A stretch of DNA of 54,676 nucleotides from Rhodobacter sp. GTDB lineage: Bacteria; Pseudomonadota; Alphaproteobacteria; Rhodobacterales; Rhodobacteraceae. Positions 1 through 9,822 of this stretch are shown here, in pieces. The notes below the pieces were generated by a model that saw only the letters and a list, made by a program, of their open reading frames with translations, had not been told where the DNA came from and ran no database searches. The stretch is taken from the NCBI GenBank assembly GCA_020250445.1, contig JADCEF010000104.1:1-54676 (forward strand). Reading direction: 5' to 3'. The translations under genes and the position numbers were made by a program. How positions within the stretch are numbered: the stretch's first letter is position 1; every line of letters starts with the position of its first letter.

Positions 1-430
1 CGGAACGGTGCCTCGTAGACCGGCAGGTCTAGGCGACACAGAGGCCAGCGCCCGACCCGGTGGGCGAGAGGCGCCCGCCGGTGGCGGGGCGGGCGCTGGC
101 CGGGGGCTTTGGGCCCCCGGCCGGTCCTGATCCCGGCGTTGTGATGTGGCGGGGACGATGGCCCCTGCCATTGAAGCGGTGATGGTGCTTTCGCCCGTCC
201 GGGCGGGAACAGGAAACGCATTGCGTTTCCCCGCCCGCGCGGGACGTTGCCCTGTAGATCGGGAGGTTCGGGAGAAGCAGAGGCCAGCGCCCGACCCGGT
301 GGGCGAGAAGCGCCCGCCGGTGGCGGGGCGGGCGCTGGCCGGGGGCTTTGGCCCCCGGCCGGTCCTAATCCCGGAGTTGTGCTGTGGCAGGGGCGATGGC
401 CCCTGCCGGGAGGCGCAAGGCGCGCCCAGG
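1..430. repeat. two tandem copies of a mosaic intergenic repeat
   Basis: No convincing gene lies in 1-493. Two similar blocks follow each other: copy A at about 1-171, cut by the window edge, and copy B at about 201-430. Each has a GC-rich core starting with AGAGGCCAGCGCCCGACC (about 40-122 and 279-360), rich in inverted repeats such as GGCCGGGGGC/GCCCCCGGCC, followed by a hairpin of the form CAGGGGC-gatg-GCCCCTG. Copy B is preceded by a module in which GGAAACGC and GCGTTTCC face each other (201-245). Related copies lie at 48296-48530 and, inverted and partial, at 32383-32452. Short ORFs here are read from the repeat and are not credible genes. Confidence 0.85.
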
Positions 431-493
431 GCAGAAGTTTGCCGCGCTTTTCGGTGAGGCGGCCCATACCGCCGGCGGGTCTTCGGCACCCTG

Positions 494-1516
494 TCAGTTG
501 ACGCGGGCCACGACGTAATCGGCAAGATCATCCAGCATCGATTTCAGCGGGTGGTCCGGCAGAACCTGCAGGGCCGCACGCGCCTTTGCCGCCCAAGCCA
601 GCGCGTCGGCCCGCGCCGCGTCCATCGCGCCATGCCGGGCCATGATGGCCAGCGCCCGCGCAAGATCGCCCTCGTCCTGACGGCCCGTCTCGATCACCCG
701 CACCCAGAAGGCCCGCTCTGCGGCATCGGCCTTGGCCACGGCCTTGATTACCGGAAGCGTCACCTTGCGTTCGCGGAAATCGTCGCCGGTGTTCTTGCCG
801 ATGGCGGCAGAACTGCCGCCGTAGTCCAGCAGATCATCCACGATCTGAAAGGCAATCCCAAGGGCATCGCCGTAATCACGCAGGGCCAGAACCCAAGGGT
901 CCGGCGCACCGGCGACCACGCCGCCCGCTTCGGTTGCGGCGGAAAACAGGGCGGCGGTCTTGCCGCGCACGACCTGCAGGTAAATGCGTTCATCCGTCGC
1001 CAGATTCTGCGCGGCCGTCAGCTGCAGAACCTCGCCTTCGGCAATCACCGCCGAAGCGTTCGCCAGAATGTCAAGCACGCGCAGACTGCCGGTTTCCACC
1101 ATCAGCTGAAACGACCGCGCGAACAGATAATCGCCGACCAGCACGCTGGACTTGTTGTCCCAAAGCAGGTTCGCCGTGGGCCGCCCGCGCCGGCGTTCGC
1201 TTTCGTCCACCACATCGTCATGCAGCAGCGTGGCGGTGTGAATGAATTCCACCGTTGCCGCCAGATGCACGTGGAACGGCCCGTCGTAGCCGCACAGCCG
1301 GGCGGCGGCCAGCGTCAGCATGGGGCGCAGGCGCTTGCCGCCGGCTTCCACCAGATGGGCCGTCACTTCCGGGATGCGGGGCGCGTGTTCAGACGTCATC
1401 CGCGCCCGGATCAGCACGTTCACTGCGGCCATATCTTCGGCCAGCCAGTCTGCCAGCCGTTCGTGCGGCTTCACCGAAAGCTCGTCCAACCCCGTCTCTT
1501 CCCCTGCCCGATGCAT
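494..1516 (-). CDS. ispB: polyprenyl (octaprenyl-type) diphosphate synthase
   Basis: A 340-aa class I trans-prenyltransferase. It elongates farnesyl or geranyl diphosphate with isopentenyl diphosphate to make the long side chain of ubiquinone. The first Asp-rich motif DDVVD is at about 100-104 and the second, DDLLD, at 227-231; the conserved GGKRLRP is near 59-65. The frame stays open upstream to 1663, but the chosen ATG at 1516 fits the usual family length, and an earlier start would run into the divergent DUF2007 gene. The chain length (C50 in many Rhodobacteraceae) is inferred from the family and cannot be read from motifs. It is divergent from 1565-1780 with about 48 bp between starts. 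Confidence 0.93.
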   Translation of the reverse strand: MHRAGEETGLDELSVKPHERLADWLAEDMAAVNVLIRARMTSEHAPRIPEVTAHLVEAGGKRLRPMLTLAAARLCGYDGPFHVHLAATVEFIHTATLLHDDVVDESERRRGRPTANLLWDNKSSVLVGDYLFARSFQLMVETGSLRVLDILANASAVIAEGEVLQLTAAQNLATDERIYLQVVRGKTAALFSAATEAGGVVAGAPDPWVLALRDYGDALGIAFQIVDDLLDYGGSSAAIGKNTGDDFRERKVTLPVIKAVAKADAAERAFWVRVIETGRQDEGDLARALAIMARHGAMDAARADALAWAAKARAALQVLPDHPLKSMLDDLADYVVARVN

Positions 1517-1564
1517 CGCGGACCATCTCGACAAGGGCCTGCCTCGCCGACTATGTCCGTCATC

Positions 1565-1780
1565 ATGAAAGAACTTCTGCGCAGCAGCGACCCGACGGTC
1601 ATCGCCTTTGCCTCGGCCCTTCTCGAGGGCGAGGATATACCGGTCTTTCCTATGGACGTCCACATGAGCATCCTGGAAGGGTCCCTTGGGATATTGCCGC
1701 GCCGCCTGATGGTGCGTGATCAGGATCTTTGGCGTGCGCGGATTGTCCTGCGCGACAACGACATCCCGACGGGGCTGTGA
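1565..1780 (+). CDS. DUF2007-family small protein
   Basis: A 71-aa protein starting MKELLRSSDP, with the family-typical stretch MSILEGSLGILPRRLMV in the middle. The family is annotated as putative signal-transducing and has no proven biochemical role. An in-frame ATG at 1553 would add four residues; 1565 matches homologues better, although neither start has a strong ribosome site. The stop at 1778-1780 overlaps the ATG of the methyltransferase by one base (TGATG), so the two are probably translated together. A much longer open frame back to 551 is antisense to ispB and is not used. Confidence 0.8.
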   Translation: MKELLRSSDPTVIAFASALLEGEDIPVFPMDVHMSILEGSLGILPRRLMVRDQDLWRARIVLRDNDIPTGL

Positions 1781-2541
1781 TGTTCCACCCCGAAGAGTTG
1801 ACCGATGACGGGTTTCTGGGGCAGCGCCTGCACATCCTGCAGCCGCGCCGGGGCTACCGTGCGGCGACGGACCCTGTCTTGCTGGCGGCCGCCGTGCCAG
1901 CCCGAAGCGGGGACAGTGTTCTGGAGCTTGGGTGCGGGGCGGGGGTGGCCAGCCTGTGCCTTGCCGCCCGCATCCCCGGCCTTGGCCTGACCGCCCTGGA
2001 ACGCCAGCCCGCCTATGCCGCCCTGGCCCGGATGAACGCCGTCCGCAACGGCCTGGGCCTGACCGTGGTCGAGGGCGATCTTGCCGCCATGCCCGACGGC
2101 CTGCACCGCCCCTTTGACCATGTGATTGCCAATCCGCCCTACTTCGCAGTCGGCGACGGTACCGCCGCCGGCGATGCCGGCCGCGAGGCCGCCCTGCGCG
2201 AAGACACGCCCCTTTCCGTCTGGATTGATGCCGCCACGCGCCGCCTTGTGCCCGGTGGCTGGCTGACGCTGATCCACCTTGCCGCGCGTCTGCCCCACCT
2301 TCTGGCGGTCATGGACAGGCGGATGGGCTCGCAGTCGGTTCTTCCCCTGGCACCAAGGCCGGGCCGCGCCGCCAGCCGGGTGATCCTGCGCGCCCGCAAG
2401 GGCGGGCGGGCGGCGTTCCGGTTGCTGGCCCCGATGGTCCTGCACGACGGGGCCGCGCATGACGCCGACCGCGACAGCTTCACCCCCGAGGTCCGGGCCG
2501 TGCTGCGCGACGGGGCAGATCTTTCGTCCCGCTTCGTTTGA
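1780..2541 (+). CDS. tRNA1(Val) adenine-N6 methyltransferase-like protein (TrmN6 family)
   Basis: A 253-aa Rossmann-fold, SAM-dependent methyltransferase. Motif I is LELGCGAG at about 48-55, and the NPPY motif at 118-121 is typical of enzymes that methylate an exocyclic amino group (N6-adenine or glutamine). The N-terminal DDGFLGQRLHILQPRRGYR resembles TrmN6/YfiC, which modifies A37 of tRNA1(Val). The substrate is inferred from similarity. The start overlaps the DUF2007 stop (TGATG). Confidence 0.82.
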   Translation: MFHPEELTDDGFLGQRLHILQPRRGYRAATDPVLLAAAVPARSGDSVLELGCGAGVASLCLAARIPGLGLTALERQPAYAALARMNAVRNGLGLTVVEGDLAAMPDGLHRPFDHVIANPPYFAVGDGTAAGDAGREAALREDTPLSVWIDAATRRLVPGGWLTLIHLAARLPHLLAVMDRRMGSQSVLPLAPRPGRAASRVILRARKGGRAAFRLLAPMVLHDGAAHDADRDSFTPEVRAVLRDGADLSSRFV

Positions 2542-2640
2542 CTTGTCGCCAGTTTCCGCCGATGCGCCGTCAAGACATGGTGACACGACTCGGCCTTTGT
2601 GATGATCTGATGACACGGGGTCTTTCATAGGAGAACGGAC

Positions 2641-2808
2641 ATGACGGTTGCTTCGCATCTGCAGGAACTTCGCCGGAAACATGAAACCTTGTCGGCCGAG
2701 GTCGAGCAGGCCCAGCGCAGCCCCGGGACGGATGACCTTAAAATCGCCCAGCTCAAGAAGCAGAAACTTCGCCTGAAGGAAGAAATCACGCGCCTCAGCC
2801 AGGCGTGA
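2641..2808 (+). CDS. YdcH-family protein (DUF465)
   Basis: A 55-aa, highly charged, all-helical protein. It reads MTVASHLQELRRKHETL at the start and ends in a Lys/Glu-rich heptad-like stretch (KKQKLRLKEEITRL). This is the standard length and pattern of DUF465/YdcH, a small coiled-coil family of unknown function. A good ribosome site (AGGAG) lies about 9 bases before the ATG. Its last 14 bases overlap the 3' end of the convergent EamA permease gene. Confidence 0.85.
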   Translation: MTVASHLQELRRKHETLSAEVEQAQRSPGTDDLKIAQLKKQKLRLKEEITRLSQA

Positions 2809-3670
2809 CCTTTCGGGCGCTGGCGCGTGCCGCCAGCGCCGCGCCGCCGGCAATCAGGCCTGCCGCGACCAGGATCGTGGATGATGGCTGCGTGATGCCC
2901 GCAGCAACCAGGGCAAGCGTGGATAACAGCGGCGCGGCATAGGACGCCACGCCCAAAAGCTGGATATCCCCGCGCTTCATCCCGATGTCCCATGTGAAAA
3001 AGGCAAGTCCGACCGGCCCGATGCCCAGGGCAAGAACGGCCAGCCAACCCCGGGGGCCATCCGGCCAGACCGTCTGTTCCAGCACGACATGCGCCAGCGC
3101 GGACAGACCCGCCGTCGCCAGACAGAAGACGGCAACGCTGGCCGTGGGAACCGTGCCGAGGCGACGCGACAGCACCGAATAGACGGCCCAGGTGACCGCG
3201 CAGGCGAAGGCCAGAAGCAGACCCGGCAGCGCCGCAGACGTCATGGTGCCGGCACCCCGCAGCACGATCAGCGCCGCCCCGCAGAACGCCATCAGGGCAC
3301 CTGCGATGTGCAGCGCGCCCAGGCGTTCGCCCGGCAGCAGTCCGGACAGAAGCACGATGAACAGCGGCCAGAGATAGGCGATCAGCCCGGCTTCGGCCGC
3401 CGGTGCCATGCGCAGTGCGCTGAAATACAGGAAATGATAGCCAAACAGGCCCGCCGTGCCAAAGGCATAGACCGTCCAGCGGACGCGGCCCAGCGCCCGC
3501 ACCTCGCCCGACCGGATCACCCAGACCAGACCGATGACACCCCCGATCCCGAAGCACAGCGCGTTCAGCAGCAAGGGCGGAACCGGGGCGGAATACACCG
3601 TCAGCAGGGCCAGCAGCGACCACAGCAGAATGGCAGTGAAACCGGTCAGCGTGGCGCGGGTGCGGGACAT
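2795..3670 (-). CDS. EamA/DMT-family inner-membrane permease
   Basis: A 291-aa protein with about ten hydrophobic segments arranged as two EamA repeats, as in the drug/metabolite transporter superfamily. YddG-type aromatic amino acid exporters are among the closer functional relatives, but the substrate cannot be read from the sequence. The start MSRTRATLTGFTAILLW at 3670 puts the first helix right at the N terminus; an earlier in-frame ATG at 3706 would add a basic tail. The 3' end overlaps the convergent YdcH gene by 14 bp. Confidence 0.85.
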   Translation of the reverse strand: MSRTRATLTGFTAILLWSLLALLTVYSAPVPPLLLNALCFGIGGVIGLVWVIRSGEVRALGRVRWTVYAFGTAGLFGYHFLYFSALRMAPAAEAGLIAYLWPLFIVLLSGLLPGERLGALHIAGALMAFCGAALIVLRGAGTMTSAALPGLLLAFACAVTWAVYSVLSRRLGTVPTASVAVFCLATAGLSALAHVVLEQTVWPDGPRGWLAVLALGIGPVGLAFFTWDIGMKRGDIQLLGVASYAAPLLSTLALVAAGITQPSSTILVAAGLIAGGAALAARASARKVTPG

Positions 3671-3711
3671 GGCAGCGGTGATGCCGCAACTGCGCCGCGC
3701 CGCCAAGCGAA

Positions 3712-3735
3712 AAAGGCCCGCCGAAGCGGGCCTTT
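3712..3735 (-). terminator. intrinsic terminator after phaB
   Basis: A perfect 10-bp stem (AAAGGCCCGC / GCGGGCCTTT) with a CGAA tetraloop. On the minus strand it is followed by a T-run. It lies 20 bp past the phaB stop and before the eamA start, so it ends pha transcription. Confidence 0.85.
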
Positions 3736-3754
3736 CACGCGGCAGGGTCGGCCG

Positions 3755-4480
3755 TCAGACCACGAATTGTCCGCCGTTGGCCGACACGGTTGATCCGGTG
3801 ATGAACCCGGCATCATCTGCGGCCAGAAAGACCACGATGCGCGCAATCTCTTCCGGCTCGCCCAGACGGCCCACCGGAATCTGCGGAATGATCCGTTCGT
3901 TCAGCACCTTTTCGTCGATGGCGCGCACCATTTCGGTGGCGATGTAGCCCGGGCAGATGGCGTTGACGGTGATACCGGCCCGCGCACCTTCCTGGGCCAG
4001 CGCCTTGGTAAAGCCCAGATCGCCGGATTTGGCGGCGGAATAGTTCGCCTGGCCTGCCTGCCCCTTCTGCCCGTTGATCGACGAGATGTTGATCACGCGC
4101 CCGAACTTGCGCTCGCGCATCCCCGGCCACAGCGGATGGGTCATGTTGAACAGGCCGGTCAGGTTGGTGTCGATCACCTCTTTCCACTGGCCGGGCGTCA
4201 TCTTGTGGAACATCGCGTCCCGCGTGATGCCCGCATTGTTGACCAGCACATCGACCGGCCCAAGATCGGCCTGCACCCTTGCAATCCCTGCCACGCAGGC
4301 ATCGTAATCGGCCACCGACCACTTGTAGGTGGCGATCCCGGTTTCCCTGGAAAAGGCCGCCGCCGCCGCGTCATTGCCGGCATAGTTTGCGGCAACGCTG
4401 TATCCCGCCGCTTTCAGGGCTACGGAAATGGCCGCGCCAATGCCGCGCGATCCCCCGGTCACCAAAGCCACTCGTGCCAT
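3755..4480 (-). CDS. phaB: acetoacetyl-CoA reductase (PHB synthesis)
   Basis: A 241-aa short-chain dehydrogenase/reductase that makes (R)-3-hydroxybutyryl-CoA from acetoacetyl-CoA with NADPH, the second step of polyhydroxybutyrate synthesis. The cofactor motif TGGSRGIG is at 8-15, NNAG at 81-84, and the catalytic Ser near 134, Tyr147 and Lys151 (YSAAK) are present. GQAGQANYSAAKSG is characteristic of PhaB. The ATG at 4480 has a strong GGAGGAG site 6-8 bases upstream, so the five extra N-terminal residues possible from 4495 are rejected. It follows phaA on the same strand across a 107-bp gap containing a perfect dyad. Confidence 0.93.
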   Translation of the reverse strand: MARVALVTGGSRGIGAAISVALKAAGYSVAANYAGNDAAAAAFSRETGIATYKWSVADYDACVAGIARVQADLGPVDVLVNNAGITRDAMFHKMTPGQWKEVIDTNLTGLFNMTHPLWPGMRERKFGRVINISSINGQKGQAGQANYSAAKSGDLGFTKALAQEGARAGITVNAICPGYIATEMVRAIDEKVLNERIIPQIPVGRLGEPEEIARIVVFLAADDAGFITGSTVSANGGQFVV

Positions 4481-4533
4481 GCTTGTCTCCTCCACCAGCC
4501 CGATATTGAAAGACTGTTATCCAAACGCAGACA

Positions 4534-4556
4534 GATGCGCAATATTATTGCGCATC
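4534..4556. promoter_or_regulatory. perfect 23-bp dyad between phaA and phaB
   Basis: Two perfect 11-bp arms, GATGCGCAATA and TATTGCGCATC, flank a single central T. The site is AT-rich inside and lies about 54 bp upstream of the phaB start. The shape suits a dimeric repressor operator better than a terminator. PhaR, the usual PHB regulator in alphaproteobacteria, is known to bind TGC-rich dyads, so it is one candidate; this is inference. Confidence 0.7.
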
Positions 4557-4587
4557 AATCCCTGACCAATGCCGGGTCATGCAAAGG

Positions 4588-5841
<1,254 letters not shown>

Positions 5842-5876
5842 TCAAGCGCAAGGCACAAGGGATGACTTTCGGCGCG

Positions 5877-6701
5877 TCACGCGCGTCGGCGCGCATCGGC
5901 CCGGCCCGGCACCTGTGCCGTCACCGGCATACCGAACAGATAGCCCTGAAGGCAATCCAAGCCCTGCTGCCGCAGCCAGGCGGCCTCCTGGGCAAGCTCG
6001 ACACCCTCGGCGACCACGACCATGTCGAACTGCCGCGCGATCATGACCAGGGCCCGGACCAGAATCTGGTTGTCCGCATCGCGGTGGACATTGGCGATGA
6101 ACTGGCGGTCGATCTTGACCATGTCGAACGAAAAATCGCGGAAATAGCGGAACGAGGTCTGGCCCGCCCCGAAATCATCCAGCGCAAACGAAATGCCGCG
6201 CCGCTGCAGGCCGGTCATGAAGGCTGTGACAAGGTCCGGTCGGGCCATGGCAGAGGCTTCGGTGATCTCCAGGATCAGCCGTTCGGCAACGGTGTCGTCC
6301 AGCGCCAGTCCCGTCGCCAGCGTTTCCATCCAGCCCACTGCGCCGATCGATCGCGCAGACATGTTCACGGCCAGCCGCAATCCAGGGTCAAGGCGCAGCG
6401 CCTCCAGCCCAAGGGCCAGGGCGGCCCGGTCAAGCTCCGGCCCGTCGTCCGTCGCCTCGACCGCGGCGATGAACTCGCGCGCCGGCACTGGGTGACCCGT
6501 GACGTCCAGGATCCGGATCAGCCCTTCGTGATAGGCAATCCGGTTCGGATCATCGGCATGAACCACCGGCTGAAGCGCCAGGGCAACCCGGTTGCCTTGC
6601 AGGGCCTGCCGCACCATCGCCAGGGTCGCACCGTCCTTTTCGGAAAGCGTCACGGCAAGCGGCTGATCCGCCTTCTGCCGGGTGTCTGTTTCTGTCGACA
6701 T
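5877..6701 (-). CDS. EAL-domain cyclic-di-GMP phosphodiesterase
   Basis: A 274-aa stand-alone EAL domain without a GGDEF, PAS or membrane segment. The signature is EGL rather than EAL (Glu59 in YHEGLIRI). The metal and catalytic residues expected of an active enzyme are all visible: Asn113, Glu145 (LEITE), Asp175/Asp176 (LDDFGAG), Lys196 (KID), Glu232 (AEGVE) and Gln252 (LQGYLFG). It should hydrolyse c-di-GMP to pGpG in the cytoplasm. The short N-terminal arm (about 35 residues) may receive signals. Loss of motility or biofilm control on deletion would be expected but is not shown here. Confidence 0.88.
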   Translation of the reverse strand: MSTETDTRQKADQPLAVTLSEKDGATLAMVRQALQGNRVALALQPVVHADDPNRIAYHEGLIRILDVTGHPVPAREFIAAVEATDDGPELDRAALALGLEALRLDPGLRLAVNMSARSIGAVGWMETLATGLALDDTVAERLILEITEASAMARPDLVTAFMTGLQRRGISFALDDFGAGQTSFRYFRDFSFDMVKIDRQFIANVHRDADNQILVRALVMIARQFDMVVVAEGVELAQEAAWLRQQGLDCLQGYLFGMPVTAQVPGRADARRRA

Positions 6702-6768
6702 GGATTGATCCTGGCCCTGGGTGGTGCGATCCTGCGGCCACAGCCCTGAACATCAGGTTAATCCGGTC

Positions 6769-7368
6769 ATGCCCACAGAAATGATGCCCCCCGGACCTGC
6801 GCGTTGCCCCTGGTGCGGCACGGACCCGATTTATGTCGCCTACCACGACCGGGAATGGGGCGTGCCGGAACGCAACAGCCGCGCGCTGTGGGAAAAACTT
6901 GTGCTGGACGGGTTTCAGGCCGGGCTGTCCTGGATCACGATCCTGCGCAAGCGCGACGCGTTCCGGGCGGCCTTCGCCGGGTTCGATCCGCGGATCGTGG
7001 CCCGCTGGGGCGAACCTCAGGTGCAAAGGCTTCTGGGCAATGCCGGCATTGTCCGCCACCGGGGCAAGATCGAGGCTGCAATCCAGTCCGCCCGCGCCTG
7101 GGAACGAATCGAGGACCGGCAGGGATTTTCCGGTTTCATCTGGCAGCACACCGACGGGCAGCCCGTGCAGAACCGGTTCCGCACCCCGGCAGAGGTGCCT
7201 GCGGAAACCGATGTGTCCCGCCGCCTGTCCAGGGCGCTGAAGGCGGAAGGGATCCGGTTCAGCGGCCCGACGATTGTCTATGCCTTCCTGCAGGCGGCAG
7301 GCGTGGTGAACGACCATCTGCTGAGCTGTCCCCGCCATGCCGAGGTTGCCGCCCTGGCGCAGGGCTGA
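6769..7368 (+). CDS. tag: DNA-3-methyladenine glycosylase I
   Basis: A 199-aa Tag-family base-excision glycosylase removing 3-methyladenine from DNA. The RCPWCG near the N terminus, the YHDREWGVP motif and the C-terminal [10 protein letters not shown] provide the Cys/His set of the family's structural zinc. [15 protein letters not shown] forms part of the substrate pocket. The start [13 protein letters not shown] was chosen; the next in-frame ATGs (MM) are almost equally possible. Divergent from the EAL gene, with a 67-bp gap. Confidence 0.92.
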   Translation: MPTEMMPPGPARCPWCGTDPIYVAYHDREWGVPERNSRALWEKLVLDGFQAGLSWITILRKRDAFRAAFAGFDPRIVARWGEPQVQRLLGNAGIVRHRGKIEAAIQSARAWERIEDRQGFSGFIWQHTDGQPVQNRFRTPAEVPAETDVSRRLSRALKAEGIRFSGPTIVYAFLQAAGVVNDHLLSCPRHAEVAALAQG

Positions 7369-7379
7369 CGGCGCGGCGG

Positions 7380-7928
7380 CTACTGCCCCGCCACCAGCGC
7401 GCCCAGCACCGCCCGCGCGCTGGCGCTGTCCCATTCGGCGTCGCCGGTCAGGCGGGCCACCTCGCGCCCCTCGGGGTTCAGGATCACCGTCACCGGCAGC
7501 CCCAGCACACCCATGTTGCGCGCCAGTTCCGACCTGGGGTCGCGCAGGACGGGAAGGGCCGTCACCCCGGCCTCGCCGTAGAATTTCGCAATTGCCGCGA
7601 CCGAATTGCGGCCCGTCGCCACCGGCAGCACGGCGATCTCGGGCATGGCGGCCTGCAGCCGGTCGAGCGAGGGCATTTCATGACGGCAAGGCGCGCACCA
7701 GGTGGCCCAGAAGTTCAGCACCACCCACTGTCCCCGCCAGTCGGACAGCAGACGTTCCGCGCCGTCCCCATCCTCAACGGCAATGGCCGGTACTTCCGCC
7801 GCCTCGGCGCTGAACACCAGCTTCTTCATGTCGCCCTCGCGCAGGGCTTCGGCTGCAGGCCCGGCAAGGGCGGTGTTTGCAGTAAGGCACAGGGCCGTAT
7901 AAAGACCGATCACACCACGGTGCAGCAT
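7380..7928 (-). CDS. TlpA-like thioredoxin-fold periplasmic protein
   Basis: A 182-aa exported thioredoxin-like protein. A signal peptide covers about residues 1-22 (cleavage near TALA-GP). The redox motif WCAPC places Cys78 and Cys81 in [17 protein letters not shown], and a cis-Pro occurs in LGLPVTVI. It probably reduces or maintains thiols in the periplasm, for example during cytochrome c maturation; the client is not known. It is divergent from argH, an arrangement typical of Rhodobacterales. A longer frame reading back through the argH start was rejected. Confidence 0.88.
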   Translation of the reverse strand: MLHRGVIGLYTALCLTANTALAGPAAEALREGDMKKLVFSAEAAEVPAIAVEDGDGAERLLSDWRGQWVVLNFWATWCAPCRHEMPSLDRLQAAMPEIAVLPVATGRNSVAAIAKFYGEAGVTALPVLRDPRSELARNMGVLGLPVTVILNPEGREVARLTGDAEWDSASARAVLGALVAGQ

Positions 7929-7949
7929 TATCCCTCCAAGGGGCCCCAG

Positions 7950-9362
7950 ATGACCAAACCGCCCGAGCCCCCCCCGGCCCCCGCCGCGAATGCGATGTGG
8001 GGCGGGCGTTTCGCCGCCGGACCGGATGCCATCATGCAGGCGATAAACGCCTCTGTCGGCTTTGACCGGCGGCTCTACGCACAGGATATCCAAGGCTCGC
8101 GCGCCCATGCCGCCATGCTGGCGGCCACAGGCATCCTGACCAATAAGGACGCCGAGGCGATCGGGGAAGGCCTGCTCACGGTCTTGTCAGAGATTGAGGC
8201 AGGAACCTTCCGGTTTCGCACCGACCTGGAAGACATCCACATGAATGTCGAGGCGCGGCTGAAAGAGCTGATCGGCGAACCGGCGGGGCGGCTGCACACC
8301 GCGCGCAGCCGCAATGATCAGGTGGCGGTCGATTTCCGCCTGTGGATCCGCGATCAGTGCGATGCCGCGATCACCGGGATCGAGGGCTTGATGCGCGCCT
8401 TCCTGGCGCAGGCCGATGCCGGGGCGGATTGGGTGATGCCCGGGTTCACCCATCTGCAAACCGCCCAGCCGGTGACCTGGGGCCACCACATGCTGGCCTA
8501 TGTCGAAATGCTGTCCCGCGACCGGTCGCGCTTTGCCGATGCGCGCGCGCGGATGAACGAATGCCCGCTGGGGGCGGCGGCGCTGGCCGGAACATCCTTT
8601 CCGATTGACCGGCACGCCACGGCGGCGGCCCTTGGCTTTGCCCGGCCCACCGCCAATTCGCTGGATTCGGTATCGGACCGCGATTTCGCGCTGGAATTCC
8701 TGTCTGCGGCCGGCATCTGTGCCATGCACCTGTCGCGCTTTGCCGAAGAGCTGGTGATCTGGTCATCGGCGCAGTTCCGCTTTGTCCGCCTGTCCGACCG
8801 CTGGACGACCGGCAGCAGCATCATGCCGCAGAAGAAAAATCCCGATGCCGCAGAACTGCTGCGCGCCAAGCTGGGGCGCATCCTGGGCGCGACGGTGGCG
8901 CTGTTCACGGTGATGAAGGGCCTGCCGCTGACCTATTCCAAGGACATGCAGGAAGACAAGGAACAGGTCTTTGACGCCGCCGATACGCTGATGCTGGCGC
9001 TGGCGGCGATGACGGGCATGGTGGGCGACATGACGGCAAACCGCGACAGTCTGGCCGCCGCTGCCGCCTCCGGCTTTGCCACCGCCACCGATCTGGCCGA
9101 CTGGCTGGTGCGCGCGCTTGGCCTGCCCTTCCGCGAGGCGCATCATGTAACGGGCACGCTGGTGGCCCGGGCAGAGGCGCTGGGCGTGGACTTGCCGGCG
9201 CTGACGCTGGCACAGATGCAGGCGGTCCATCCCGGCATCACCGACGGCGTCTTCACCGTGCTGGGGGTGGACAATTCGGTTGCCAGCCGCACATCCTATG
9301 GCGGGACCGCGCCGTCACAGGTCCGCCGTCAGATTGCCCGCTGGAAAGAGGTGCTTGCATGA
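7950..9362 (+). CDS. argH: argininosuccinate lyase
   Basis: A 470-aa fumarase/aspartase-superfamily enzyme that splits argininosuccinate into arginine and fumarate, the last step of arginine synthesis. The signature [12 protein letters not shown] lies at about 288-299 and [10 protein letters not shown] near the N-terminal third. The start [21 protein letters not shown] was chosen 21 bp from the divergent tlpA-like start; the open frame further upstream is antisense or out of frame to tag. The stop overlaps the next start (ATGA). Confidence 0.95.
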   Translation: MTKPPEPPPAPAANAMWGGRFAAGPDAIMQAINASVGFDRRLYAQDIQGSRAHAAMLAATGILTNKDAEAIGEGLLTVLSEIEAGTFRFRTDLEDIHMNVEARLKELIGEPAGRLHTARSRNDQVAVDFRLWIRDQCDAAITGIEGLMRAFLAQADAGADWVMPGFTHLQTAQPVTWGHHMLAYVEMLSRDRSRFADARARMNECPLGAAALAGTSFPIDRHATAAALGFARPTANSLDSVSDRDFALEFLSAAGICAMHLSRFAEELVIWSSAQFRFVRLSDRWTTGSSIMPQKKNPDAAELLRAKLGRILGATVALFTVMKGLPLTYSKDMQEDKEQVFDAADTLMLALAAMTGMVGDMTANRDSLAAAAASGFATATDLADWLVRALGLPFREAHHVTGTLVARAEALGVDLPALTLAQMQAVHPGITDGVFTVLGVDNSVASRTSYGGTAPSQVRRQIARWKEVLA

Positions 9363-9505
9363 TCCGCTGTCTCGCCGCCCTTGCCGTTGTTTCAACCCTC
9401 GCCGGATGCGGGGCCGACGGCCCGCCCCAGCGCCCGTCGGACGCCGCAGCAAGCGGCATTGCCGTGACCGGAGAGGCGCGCATGGGCGTGGTGACAAACC
9501 AATGA
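9359..9505 (+). CDS. small lipoprotein between argH and lysA (LptM-like candidate)
   Basis: A 48-aa protein. It has a hydrophobic signal sequence and lipobox (LAGC, Cys at about 17), then a short Pro/Ala-rich tail. ATGA overlaps join it to argH upstream and to the DUF2834 gene downstream, so it is a real translated unit. In gammaproteobacteria the tiny lipoprotein LptM (YifL) sits beside the lysine/DAP genes and helps assemble the LptDE translocon. The similar size and lysA neighbourhood make an LptM role possible, but sequence similarity is too short to prove it. Confidence 0.75.
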   Translation: MIRCLAALAVVSTLAGCGADGPPQRPSDAAASGIAVTGEARMGVVTNQ

Positions 9506-9822
9506 TCGCGCCGCTGCGCCTTGTCTGGCTGGCCCTGGCGGTTTGGGGGGCCATCCACCCGATGTACTGGTTCCAGCGCTACATGCGGGAAAGCGGCACC
9601 GGGCTGGGCGGGCTGATCGACGCCTGGTATGTCAACGCCTCCACCACCGGGCTGACCTGGGACCTGACCATTGCGGCAATTGCGCTGACGGTCTGGATCA
9701 TCGCCGAAACGGTGTCACGCCGGGCATGGCTGAACCTGATCGCCATTCCGGCCACCTTCTGCATCGGCGTCTCCTGCGGGTTGCCGCTGTATCTTTTTTT
9801 GCGTTGTCGGGAAGAAAAGTGA
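9502..9822 (+). CDS. DUF2834 integral membrane protein
   Basis: A 106-aa protein with three hydrophobic segments (about 7-22, 50-70 and 78-98) and the DUF2834-like pattern of an N-terminal WGAIHPMYWF and a C-terminal LPLYLFLR. No function is known for the family. It starts within the stop of the lipoprotein gene (ATGA), and its own stop overlaps the GTG of the following gene (GTGA). Confidence 0.75.
   Translation: MIAPLRLVWLALAVWGAIHPMYWFQRYMRESGTGLGGLIDAWYVNASTTGLTWDLTIAAIALTVWIIAETVSRRAWLNLIAIPATFCIGVSCGLPLYLFLRCREEK

Noticed and set aside
146-501. ORFs in the left-edge repeat
   Set aside because: They are translations of repeat copies A and B, also found non-coding at 48.4 kb.
551-1552. 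Long plus-strand open frame in front of the DUF2007 gene
   Set aside because: It is antisense to ispB, His/Arg/Gln-rich, and only its last 75 codons show family similarity.
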